Positions 35,260 through 44,252 of a stretch of DNA of 55,426 bases are shown piece by piece. The stretch spans positions 1-55,426 of the forward strand of contig JAUCBJ010009065.1 of the NCBI GenBank assembly GCA_032718475.1. Reading direction: 5' to 3'. The notes below the pieces were generated by a model, which saw only the letters and a list, made by a program, of their open reading frames with translations, made no database searches and had not been told where the DNA came from. Each line of letters opens with the position of its first letter. Positions within the stretch are counted from its first letter, which is position 1. The translations under genes and the position numbers were made by a program. Origin of the DNA: Nemertoderma westbladi (lineage: Eukaryota; Xenacoelomorpha; Nemertodermatida; Nemertodermatidae).

Positions 35260-37019
35260 CCACTTAACGAACCACTTTTTTAGCGGCAGCCTGTCAAAAA
35301 ATGACCTATTTTTTTTATTGTCATTTTCGATAGCCTATAACTAGCGGATGAAAAAAAATATATTTCCAGTAAAATATATGCATTATTTAGTGAAATATCC
35401 AGCCTTCTATAAGCTATCAAGAACTCATCCCGAGTTAACTCGTGCATTAAATAATCATGTAAATTCGCGAAAAAATAATATAAAAATAAAAATAATAATG
35501 AAAAAGTGTGCACCATATAATTATTGGTTTGATAAACAACATTCACACTAAAGTCTGTACTATAAGTCTGTTTGTACATCTGTTGTTGTCCGACAAAATT
35601 TGTCCGAATTCTGAAACAAAAAAAGTGCAACTATTTGTATTTACACACAATGACAAAATTTCCAAGCACATACAGTATATTTTCATTTCTTTCATCTAGT
35701 TCTATAATAATTGTTCTGAAGTATGTCAATCTGTTTACTCTTCGTCTAGTTGTCTGCAAGTCTGTTTGTCTGTCCGTCGGTCTGTTTGTCTGTGCATTTG
35801 CTTGTGTAGACATCAGTATTTACTGAAATTTTTGAAAATCTATGGACTGCATCTCGAATGACTCTTTGTAAAACAAGCTTACTGCACACTTTTCTGTCCA
35901 GTGTGTTTTCTCGTTTGTTTGTAAGACTGATTTGAGGGTTGTCTGTTTGTCAGACAAAATTGTCAGTTATTTGAAATAATTTTTAACTTGACAACATTAC
36001 AGCTACTTCCAAGCTCTTACACGATTTAGGTAACGAATCAGTAATTTATACTCTCAGTATTTATTACTTTATACTTAGGGTATTTATTAGGCAGTGAAAA
36101 CTGAATGAATATTTGTATACCTCCGTTTTTATTTATTCAGTATAAGACAATTCATTGAACAAATCTGACATGAGCTTAACCACCTACAGTAGCTTACAAT
36201 GCGAACTTGTCAACTGTTGTACCAGTTGTGTACCAGTTATCTACTGGATCTGGGCCTACTTATAATCTATATTTTCAAAACTTATAGAACTTTTGTGTGA
36301 TATTCACGGAAACACAGAACTACACATAGTGGAGCGTCACAATCCTTACAGTAATAGCGGGATTCACGGCGCACCTTTTTCCCCCTGGAGTCCTTCTTCT
36401 TGGAACAAATAACACAAACTCTGGTCGGATTTTTCTTCGTTGTGGATGGTATTATATCAGGGAAATGGCGTTTGCTAAGGCAGGCAGGATTATCAGACAA
36501 ATATGACCGCCCCCTTGGTCTAGCAACTGGGTCAGATTTGGGTCATTTAGAAATAATATAAAATTATATTTTTAAAAAGTAATTTGGCAACGTACCGGTG
36601 CGGTAACAAAACAAATAAAGGATAAAATATAAAGAATGAAGAATGTAAATAATGGAATCTCCAATATACAATAGATCTGCATGTTATTGTTGTAACTACC
36701 CGTACCTAACTAAGTTATTATTGCTGGAACACAACCAATAAGAAATTAATCTGCAGGGCTGGAAGTTGTGTGTCTCATAGAGGCCACAAACAATCCATTT
36801 ACGTCATAAAACCAATCACAAATCAGCATCTATATCATTGTTAAAGTTTTCCACTTGGCTAAGGTAAGCTATTTTTAGATATCCAATCAAATAATTCACG
36901 GCTATATTCGAGTTTGGTTTCAGTTTTCAACAGAAAACTGTTTGCACGAGTTAACTCGGGTTAGTCTGAATTATCAATTTTCTTGAACCCGAATTTATTC
37001 GGGATAATTCGTTAAGGGG
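35260..37019 (-). mobile_element. piggyBac-type DNA transposon, internally decayed
   Basis: The element is flanked by TTAA on both sides (35256-35259 and 37020-37023), the target duplication of piggyBac elements. Its ends are inverted: CCACTTAACGAA at the left and CCCCTTAACGAA read inward from the right, 11 of 12 matching. Inside, an 18-bp perfect inverted repeat CCCGAGTTAACTCGTGCA occurs at 35429-35446 and, reversed, at 36943-36960. The only recognisable coding part is the C-terminal cysteine-rich finger of the transposase on the minus strand (36282-36540). A CTGT-rich stretch at 35756-35795 lies inside. At 1,760 bp and without the DDD catalytic region it cannot move by itself. Confidence 0.85.
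36282..36540 (-). pseudogene. piggyBac transposase C-terminal fragment
   Basis: The minus-strand translation reads DPVARPRGRSYLSDNPACLS, KRHFPDIIPSTTKKNPTRV, then CVICSKKKDSRG, YYCKDCDAPLCVVLCFREYH and a stop. RHFP followed by a cross-brace finger (CxxC, CxxC, C...CF..YHT) is the hallmark C-terminus of piggyBac transposases, which binds the transposon ends. An in-frame stop lies just upstream of DPVARP and the catalytic part is absent. The fragment is close to intact at its end, so the loss was by internal deletion rather than slow decay. Confidence 0.88.
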
Positions 37020-37580
37020 TTAAAGAAAGTTGTTTAAAAAGTGTCACTGTCGAATTCATTGGCAAGCTACACAACATATGGGAGATCGAGGGTGTGAGTG
37101 CTTTTTGTGCCTTTTGTGGAGCGAGCGACGAAAGTAAGCGAGCTTAGCATACCACTAACTCAATCTCGTGTTGATCTGTTGTGTCCAATTTTAAACGTTA
37201 ATAACTCAGTCAAATGTTAATGAAATTTAACCAAACTTGGTACACATGTAGTCTGGCCAATGTTTAGAAATTTTCCAAGTTGAATTTCCGTGTGGCGTGG
37301 CCTTCGAGAAGCTAAGATAATAGCAGTTAATTAGTTAATTAAGTTGGTTAATTACTCAACCAAATGTTAATGAAATTTAACCAAACTTGGTACACATGTG
37401 ATTATTGATAGTAACAATGTGTTGGCAAGCTGTATTTTTCGAGGTGTTTGTTATTATACATTTTATTATAAGAAGGGATCTAGGGGTCTTAACCTCGAAT
37501 GATAAGTTTATTTTACCGAAAATAACTTATCTTTTTAAAATGGCAGCTGTCTTTGAAATTATTACTCCATATCTCAAGAA

Positions 37581-37646
37581 CCTGTGGCCTAGTGGTTGTA
37601 GTCTCGGCTTCCGCCTCGAGGTCCCAGGTTCGAATCCGACACCACG
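37581..37646 (+). other. tRNA-derived head (A and B boxes)
   Basis: TGGCCTAGTGGTTGTAGTCT resembles a polymerase III A box and GGTTCGAATCC is an exact B box, about 30 bp downstream. The arrangement matches the head of a tRNA-derived SINE. It is probably an internal polymerase III promoter rather than a working tRNA gene, because the acceptor stem and 3' side run into the ribozyme sequence. Confidence 0.78.
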
Positions 37647-37683
37647 CTGATGAGACCCAGTAAGGTCGAAACGCGTACGTGGT
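37641..37683 (+). ncRNA. Minimal type I hammerhead ribozyme motif
   Basis: All conserved core pieces are present in order: stem I strand ACCACG, CTGATGA, stem II GACC with loop CAGTAA and GGTC, GAAA, the short palindrome giving stem III (ACGCGT), the cleavage triplet GTA, then CGTGGT, which pairs fully with ACCACG. Predicted self-cleavage is after A37677. A stem III this short is typical of the minimal hammerheads of Penelope-like elements and small satellite-type retroelements, which act best as dimers. It follows the tRNA-like head, so a polymerase III transcript would contain it. Confidence 0.82.
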
Positions 37684-38035
37684 TTGGAGAGATATGAGAT
37701 ATTAATTTCAAGAAAAATTACGCGATTCCTAAATTTGTACACTACCCGGTTAAAAAGTACGCATGTGATGGGATTAGTCCTACAATTGCGCCAATAAAAG
37801 ATAAGTTATTTTCGGTAAAATAAACTTATCATTCGAGGTGGTACACATGTAGTCTGGCCAAAGTTTAGAAATTTTCCAAGTTGAATTTCCGTGTGGCCTT
37901 CGAGAAGCTAAGATAATAGCAGCTAATTAGTTAATTAAGTTGGTTAATAACTCAACCAAATAGTAATCCGTAATCGATTCGAAGTGCTAGCTGAACGCGG
38001 TGAGGGTGACCCACCCAACCAGCCGGTCAACAACG

Positions 38036-38052
38036 CCCCCCCCCCCCCCCCC
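38036..38052. repeat. Poly-C tract, 17 bases
   Basis: Seventeen C in a row just upstream of the LINE coding region, possibly within its 5' untranslated part. Confidence 0.9.
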
Positions 38053-38139
38053 GAAGTGGGCAATCTGGAGGCCAACGGTTAACTGACCGGACTGGTCTGA
38101 GCCAGGCAGAGCTCAGCTTAAATACAGAACTATAGATCG

Positions 38140-41137
38140 GTTTATTAAATGTGGAAGGCCTTGCCACAACAGTTAATGATCCAAATTTTTGTGAAACAAT
38201 AAGGTCATATGATGTATTCATTTGTGTAGAGACCTTTCTAAGTCCGAACGCATTGGTTAGTGTAGATATTGATGGTTACAGCTCTACTAGGAAATGTAGA
38301 AAAACTAAACACAAAAATGCGAAAAGATTTAGTGGTGGAGTGCTAATCTATTTTAAGGATTATCTAGATCCGTACTTATCGGTTTTGCACGATTTTGACT
38401 CAGATGACATTTTATGGTTAAAGCTTGATTGAAAGGTCATCAAGCACCAGAAAGATATTATTTTGTGTTGTGCGTACATCCCTCCAGTAACTTCCACTAG
38501 TCACGGTGGAGATGCCCTAGGCATTTTAGTCGAGTTAGAACGTGCTGTGGCCTACTTCACGTGTAGGTACAATAATGTTGATTTTCTAATCATTGGTGAT
38601 CTAAATGCACGTACTGTTACCTACCCTTATTTTATCACTGATGACGCATCATGCACTAGCCGAGGGGTAACTGACCTTCTTCCAGATGATTATGTCATCG
38701 ACAGTGATGAATTAATTGCGAATAATGTACTTGTTACTCGCTCAAACATGGATAAGACATTAAATAAATGCGGCAAGGATTTGCTCTCGTTTTGCAAAAA
38801 TCGATAAATGTATTGGTAAATTCTCGAATATTTTTAATGATATTTCCAATGAATATTTTACTACAACAGTAGGACAAAGTGCAAAGGCCAAAGTGCATTG
38901 CCGTGCAATTTGGTTTAATGATAATTGCAATGGTGCAAAATTGGAATTCAGTAGTGCGCTGAAAAATTGGCGTAATTTACGGACTGGCGAATCATATTCC
39001 TTATTGTCGAATAAACGTAAGGTATATAAGAAAACACTTCGTAAAGCCAGATACGAACATTATAACGATGAAGCAACCAAATTGAAACTTCATCGCACTT
39101 CTGAAGCCAAACTATTTTGGAAAAAAGTAAAAAGGGTGTGCGGTGGTAGCAAAGTTAGTAATAGTGCATCCCAGCCGTCACTTGAACAATTCCGCGATTT
39201 TTATAAGAACCAAAGCGACCACGAGTGCAATTTTTGTGATACAGGCGTACCAATACCCCCCCCCCACCGATAATTTTAACCTAAATGATTCTGGAACAAT
39301 TTTTGAACGTGATCTGGGAATGCCATTTACGGAACCAGAAGTGTCAGAAATTATACATAACCTTAAACGTAACAAATCACCAGGTATTGATAATGTACTG
39401 AACGAATTTATGATTGAGGGTTGTGATCATTTAGTCCCTACAGTTGTTATGTTGTTTAATGCTATTCTAGAATATGGTAATTTTCCATCACAGTGGTCTA
39501 TAGGAATTGTTCTGGTTACTCGACTGTAGACCAAATGCTTATCTTAAAGTCACTGATTGACCATTTTCTATCTGGTAATAGCAAGAAACGTAAACTATAT
39601 TGTGCTTTTATTGACTTGAAAAAAGCTTTCGATAGTGTAGACAGAAGTGCTTTGTGGATTAAATTGCTGTCTCTAGGTGTTGGTGGTAAATTATTGAATA
39701 TAGTTAAGAGTATGTATAGTTCGGTAAAAGCATGCGTACGTTCAAATGGGTTATTGTCGGATTCCTACTATTGTATAATAGGAGTTCTACAAGGTGAAAG
39801 TTTGTCACCTTTATTATTTAGTTTGTTCATAAATGACCTTTGAAGCAGAACTATCCAGAGGTGGTTTCGGTGGCATATCTATTGGAGTGCTGAAATTGTA
39901 TTTACTGTTATTTGCTGATGATATTGTTATTATTTCCGACAGTCCAATTGAACTTCAATGTGCATTAAATATTGTAGAACAGTATTGTGATTATTGGTGC
40001 CTTTCAGTAAACATTGATAAATCAAATATTGTAGTATTTCGTAACGGGGGTAGACTATGTAACTCTGATACGTGGTCATATAAAGGTACAAAGTTGACGG
40101 TAGTGAACCAGTACACTTATCTAGGTATTACTTTCTCTGCGTCTGGTAAGTTCAACATTGCGCAACAGGTACTCGCAGAGAAGGCGCAAAAAGCTTATTT
40201 TTCATTACTCAAATTATTTGTAAAATATCCATGTTTGCCATTTGATGTAGCGATATTTTTGTTTAATGCACTTATTAAACCGATATTAAACTACGGTAGC
40301 GAAGTATGGGGATTCCAAGAAGCAATTGATATAGAACGCGTCAATCTGAAATTTTTAAAAAGTTTTTTGCGTATCCGCAGTAATTCTCCCAATTTCGTGG
40401 TTTATGGTGAGACTGGACAGTTTCCACTTTATACAGGCAGGTATCAAAGCATTATTAAGTATTGGTTGAAGGTAGTGCCACTGCCGAAAACTCGTCTATT
40501 GAAGAGAGCATATTCAATGATGCTTGACGACTCTGTCCAGGACCCTTCCGTAGTTAATTGGGCAACCAAGGTAAGAGATTTATTGAACAGCCTCGCTTAC
40601 AGTAATGTGTGGTCCACCCAGAGTGAATTAATACAGTCCAGAACACAGTTCCTTGCATCAGTAAAAGTTCGCATCAGAGATCAATTTAAACAGAGATGGA
40701 GACAGGATATTGTCGAATCACCAAAGGGAGTTTTTACATTAAAGAAACCTTCAGGACATCTTCATATATTCAACTTCTGCACAATCATTTGAGTCTAAGA
40801 CAGTCCTTTGCGCGCTTCCGTTGTAGTTCCCACTATCTTGCAATCGAAACCGGTAGATGGTATAACATTCCTCGGGATCCAACGTCTTTGTATTGTTTGT
40901 GGCAACGGAGATGTGGAGGACGAGTACCATTTCCTTCTGGTATGCGAGAAATATAATTCTTTACGTTGTAATTATCTTGGTCGGTTCTTTTCTCGGTACC
41001 CGTCCATTTTCAAATTCAACAAATTGATGTGCGCGGTCGACAATAACATAGTTTTCGGAATAGCATTGTATATATTCTATGCAATGAAGGCAAGGGGATC
41101 TGTACTAGGGAGCTCGGGTTTTGAAAACTATACATAA
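38140..41137 (+). pseudogene. Non-LTR retrotransposon (endonuclease and reverse transcriptase), broken
   Basis: Pieces in several frames follow the order of a LINE ORF2. The AP-like endonuclease runs from LATTVNDPNFCETIRSYDVF (38155) through SGGVLIYF and LIIGDLNAR (38590). The reverse transcriptase includes NKSPGIDNVLNEF (39380), GYSTVDQMLILKSLIDHFL (39515), FIDLKKAFDSVDRSALW, GVLQGESLSPLLFSLFINDL (39780) and LLFADDIVII (39905). A zinc knuckle CIVCGNGDVEDEYHFLLVC follows (40890). Stops or shifts occur near 38430, 38805, 39271, 39527, 39841 and 40790. Fusion of WSIGIV to SGYSTVDQM at about 39510 shows an internal deletion of the YRGI to GFR part. It sits in sense orientation in the last intron of the metallopeptidase gene, and the 3' boundary is probably near 41,300. 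Confidence 0.93.
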
Positions 41138-41383
41138 CATATTTTTGCTTTGAAATGCGATTTCTTATTATATTTATTTTTTATTGTGTGCTCTTCAATA
41201 TTGTTTATTTTCATTTTGGAATATATTGTATAGATAAGCTCTATATTGTTGATGTGCAGTATAATTGGTAAATTATTATCCATAACTGTGCTTGTGCTTG
41301 TAATCTATCAACAGCGGTCTTAAGTGACCTAAGTTTGAATAATATACTACTAAAGTAATATCCTAATCTTCTTTAATTTCCAG

Positions 41384-41844
41384 GCGATTGTTACAGCAAT
41401 CCCGGCTTCATGATGGGTTCCTGTCGAGGCTCTTGTGGATACTGTTGGAAATCATTCCTACCTGATCCTCCAACAGACATACAGGTTCTCCCGCTATCCG
41501 GTGGTGATCTCAAAGTAGTTTGGGATGCTGGCTACAATGGCGACCTACCCAACATCTACCATATCGCTTTAACCGATGGCGATGAGTATGTATATGCTTG
41601 GGCAGTCGAAAATCCTTACACATTCATCAAGGATCTTCCACCAGGAGCCTCATATTCGGTGAAGGTGAGGGCTTGCCATGTTGTCGGATGCAGTGAATAC
41701 GTCAGTGCTGATCCAATCTCAGTACCACCTACTTGTTCGTGCACATCGGATATACGGGATATTATACCAGGAAACACATTGCAGCAGTCATTCGGAACAG
41801 CCCTTCTTGTTGAGGTAGAACCCGAGAGTAATGCTGAATTGTAA
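41384..41844 (+). CDS. Metallopeptidase gene, last exon: end of ShKT domain and FN3 domain
   Basis: After TTTAATTTCCAG the exon completes the Gly codon and reads DCYSNPGFMMGSCRGSCGYC, giving with the previous exon C-x6-C-x8-C-x10-C-x3-C-x2-C, the ShKT pattern, plus one extra Cys in WASCG. Next comes a fibronectin type III domain from PDPPTDIQVLPLSGGDLKVV (about 41460) through LPPGASYSVKVRACHV to SADPISVP (about 41730), followed by a short tail with CSC and acidic residues to TAA at 41842-41844. FN3 probably serves adhesion or substrate binding outside the cell. There is no transmembrane segment, so the product is likely secreted. Confidence 0.92.
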
Positions 41845-41963
41845 TGTCATAAAAATCTTTCATTTAAATTTTAATCGTACAGAATTTACGTGAGGATACA
41901 TTGCATACAATAGGTAGTATACTGTACATATATATTCCTCACCACCTTTGATAAAACAACTCA

Positions 41964-41969
41964 AATAAA
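41964..41969 (+). promoter_or_regulatory. Polyadenylation signal AATAAA
   Basis: A canonical AATAAA lies 120 bp after the stop codon of the metallopeptidase gene, with CA-rich sequence just beyond as a possible cleavage site. Confidence 0.7.
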
Positions 41970-42570
41970 GTTTCGCAACCCCACCACCCTTACTTTTATT
42001 ATATTTTAACAAATGATTCGAAATTTGTATCTGATGCTAGTTTGAAAATGTTTCTTGCTAGTGGCTAAACGGGTTTTTCAAATTTTCAAATTTTAACAAT
42101 CATCATCAATTCACGGCACCGTAAGCTAAATAATAACATTCTGTTCGGGGTGTTATAACTAAAGTTCAGCAATTTTATTAAATTGATATCAGCATTAGTA
42201 CTTAGAATTATTGGCACAGAGAGCAAGCCCTATATCATTTCCATTAAAGGTATTATTTACAGTAGGCCTAACAACTTATTCTTATGTGATTGGGACTTAT
42301 CCACTTATATCCACGGTGAAGGGTTATTATTTAGGGACTTATTACACGTTGAATAGGTGTAACCCTAAATTTAAAATGGATATTAGATATATATATATAT
42401 AACGGTATATTATATAACATTTACTGCATTTCATAGATGTGACTACGATTTAAAATACATTATATTTAATCACGTGTTGTGCAAACGAAATCGAAATGTT
42501 TTTGACATCCATTTTCCTACAGACAGCGAGTTTGTTTGTAGCACTGATGGATAAAACGAGATGGTACATC
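41970..42570. other. Intergenic AT-rich sequence, nothing recognised
   Basis: Apart from a TATATATATATA run near 42389-42402 I see no feature. The short frame at 42211 has no recognisable domain. Confidence 0.45.
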
Positions 42571-42653
42571 ACCGGGGGTTGAACCAGCGGTATGCACTTT
42601 TGGTCCTAGGAGGCCTCATCAGTAGTGCTAACCAGTTCATTAACTATCCCCCG
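42571..42653 (-). other. tRNA-like SINE head
   Basis: On the minus strand the order CGGGGGATAG, GAACTGGTTAGCACTA (A-box-like) and GGTTCAACCCC (B-box-like) resembles a decayed tRNA-derived SINE head. The anticodon region is rearranged, so this is not a functional tRNA. Confidence 0.5.
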
Positions 42654-42744
42654 ACCAATCTATCGCTCCCAAGTTTACTTCCCGGGGTGTATACATAAAC
42701 AGAAAAGTTGTATACATGTAACGGTACATCTTGTACCATCAAAA

Positions 42745-42806
42745 AGCGCCTTGAAATAGTGCATAGAAAGGCGCTCATAAAAAAAAAATAATTATTATTA
42801 AAAAAT
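42745..42806 (+). repeat. SINE or LINE 3' tail with GCGCC hairpin and (ATT)n end
   Basis: AAAAAGCGCCTTGAAATAGT, then AAAGGCGCTCATAAAAA and AATAATTATTATTA form a short inverted repeat followed by a trinucleotide tail. From general knowledge, AGCGCCTTGA...GGCGCTATATAAAT...ATTATT is a common 3' tail of L2-related LINEs and their SINEs in animals. Confidence 0.6.
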
Positions 42807-42824
42807 CCCGTTGGTTCGGAAATT

Positions 42825-44252
42825 ATGAAAGAATTTCTACGTTTAGAGCTATTAGGTAAGTTATTTGTTGCTAGGCTTATTTTGAATGTTGTAGCAGCAG
42901 CTTTTTATAAGTATACCATGAGTATTACAAGGGAAGCACGTGTCAACATTATAAAAGATGTATACATAATTTCACAACGCGTTTCGAATTTACTAAATTC
43001 TTCTATCTGCTACCCGAAGGTCGGGGTTGGCGCTACTTCAATCTGCTACCCGAAGGTAGGGGTGGGCGCTACTCCTATCTGCTACCCGATGGTAGGGGTG
43101 GGCGCTACTTCTATCTGCTACCCGAAGGTCGGGGTGGGTGCTACTCCTGTCTGCTACCCGAAGGTAGGGGTGGGCGCTACTCCTATCTGCTACCCGAAGG
43201 TAGGGGTGGGCGCTACTCCTATCTGCTACCTGAAGGTAGGGGTGGGCGCTACTCCTATCTGCTACCCGAAGGTCGGGGTGGGCGCTACTCCTATCTGCTA
43301 CCCGAAGGTCGTGGCGGGCGCTACTCCTATCTGCTACCCGAAGGTCGTGGTGGGCGCTACTCCTATCAGCTACCCGAAGGTCGGGGTGGGCGCTACTCCT
43401 ATCTGCTACCCGAAGGTCGTGGTGGGCGCTACTCCTTTCTGCTACCTGAAGGTCGTGGTGGGCGCTACTCCTATCTGCTACCCGAAGGTCGGGGTGGGTG
43501 CTACTCCAATCTACTACCCGAAGGTAGGGGTGGGCGCTACTCCTATCTGCTACCCGAAGGTCGTGGTGGGCGCTACTCTTATCTGCTACCCGAAGGTCGG
43601 GGTGGCGCTACTCCTATCTGCTACTCCAAGGTCGGGGTGGGCGCTACTCCTCTACTACCCGAAGGTCGGGGTGGGCGCTACTCCTATCTGCTACCCGAAG
43701 GTCGGGGTGGGCGCTACTCCTATCTTCTACCCGAAGGTCGGGGTAGGCGCCACTCCTATCTGCCACCCGGAGGAAGGGGCGGGCGCTACTCCTATCTGCT
43801 ACCCGAGGGTAGGGGTGGGCGCCACTCCTATCTGCTACCCGAAGGTAGGGATGGGCGCTACTCCTATCTGCTACCCGAAGGTAGGGATGGGCGCTACTCC
43901 TATCTGCTACCCGAAGGTAGGGGTGGGCGCCACTCCTATCTGCTACCCGAAGGTAGGGATGGGCACTACTCCTATCTGCTACCCGAAGGTAGGGGTGGGC
44001 GCCACTCCTATCTGCTACCCGAAGGTAGGGATGGGCACTACTCCTATCTGCTACCCGAAGGTAGGGGTGGGCGCTACTTCTATCTGCTACCCGAAGGTAG
44101 GGGTGTGCGCTACTACTATCTGCTATCCGAAGGTAGGGGTGGGCGCTACTCCTATCTGCTACCCGAAGGTCGGGGTGGGCGCCACTCCTATTGGACTGAA
44201 TGGACCCTGGCGGTGCTCGAAACTACAACCAAAATGGACACACACAGAGTAG
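42825..44252 (+). CDS. Possible 12-residue-repeat protein (475 codons); may be a non-coding minisatellite
   Basis: An ATG starts a 475-codon frame. The first 60 residues (MKEFLRLELLGKLFVARLIL, NVVAAAFYKYTMSI...) are partly hydrophobic and could form a signal anchor. About 33 copies of ICYPKVGVGATP follow, then GLNGPWRCSKLQPKWTHTE and a stop. Near 43600-43660 small indels push the frame out and back, leaving the downstream repeats in register. Against coding: a second frame is also open for 272 codons (LLPEGRGGRYSY), changes between units are not clearly synonymous, and no homologous protein comes to mind. I consider a minisatellite with chance open frames somewhat more likely. Confidence 0.3.
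   Translation: MKEFLRLELLGKLFVARLILNVVAAAFYKYTMSITREARVNIIKDVYIISQRVSNLLNSSICYPKVGVGATSICYPKVGVGATPICYPMVGVGATSICYPKVGVGATPVCYPKVGVGATPICYPKVGVGATPICYLKVGVGATPICYPKVGVGATPICYPKVVAGATPICYPKVVVGATPISYPKVGVGATPICYPKVVVGATPFCYLKVVVGATPICYPKVGVGATPIYYPKVGVGATPICYPKVVVGATLICYPKVGVALLLSATPRSGWALLLYYPKVGVGATPICYPKVGVGATPIFYPKVGVGATPICHPEEGAGATPICYPRVGVGATPICYPKVGMGATPICYPKVGMGATPICYPKVGVGATPICYPKVGMGTTPICYPKVGVGATPICYPKVGMGTTPICYPKVGVGATSICYPKVGVCATTICYPKVGVGATPICYPKVGVGATPIGLNGPWRCSKLQPKWTHTE
43003..44193. repeat. 36-bp minisatellite, about 33 copies
   Basis: The 36-bp unit consists of CTGCTACCCGAAGGTAGGGG followed by TGGGCGCTACTCCTAT. The main variants are GGTCGG or GGTAGG, GTCGTGG, GGGATGGG, GCGCCACT and GGGCACT. 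Indels occur near 43600-43655. Units with GGTAGGG dominate the right third, which indicates local homogenisation. Confidence 0.95.

Larger units (their letters stand above)
37493..37838. mobile_element. 346-bp element with perfect 43-bp terminal inverted repeats
   Basis: The left terminus 37493-37535 begins CCTCGAATGATAAGTTTATT and the right terminus 37796-37838 is its exact reverse complement over 43 bases. Between them lies a tRNA-like sequence followed at once by a hammerhead ribozyme core. The perfect termini indicate a recent insertion. No clean target-site duplication could be seen, and it has no reading frame, so any movement depends on enzymes supplied elsewhere. Confidence 0.88.
37197..37975. 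repeat. Two copies of a roughly 140-bp sequence flanking the MITE
   Basis: The segment containing GGTACACATGTAGTCTGGCC, AAATTTTCCAAGTTGAATTT and CTTCGAGAAGCTAAGATAAT appears at 37241-37370 and again at 37840-37970. A partial third piece ending TTGGTACACATG lies at 37370-37399. The 346-bp inverted-repeat element sits between the copies, directly abutting the second copy. Confidence 0.85.
12742..41969 (+). other. Gene span: secreted-type zinc metallopeptidase with ShKT and FN3 domains
   Basis: Six exons join with consistent phases (844, 180, 132, 259, 121 and 461 nt) and all introns obey GT-AG: GTAAGT, GTAAGT, GTACGT, GTTAGT and GTTAGT donors, CAG or TAG acceptors. Introns are 108, 8829, 7675, 992 and 9502 bp; the two around the catalytic exon are mostly tandem repeats. 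The product has a Pro/Lys-rich pro-region with a duplicated 30-residue block, a catalytic domain with HEFAH, a ShKT domain split across the last intron, and one FN3 domain, then a stop at 41844. AATAAA follows at 41964. No frame break is seen in any exon, so the gene appears functional. The 5' exon is missing from view. Confidence 0.82.

Noticed and set aside
42571-42653. Second hammerhead ribozyme on the minus strand (CTGATGAGGCC...GGACC)
   Set aside because: GAAA is replaced by CAAAA, stem II has mismatches, and the stretch is better explained as the anticodon region of a tRNA-derived SINE.
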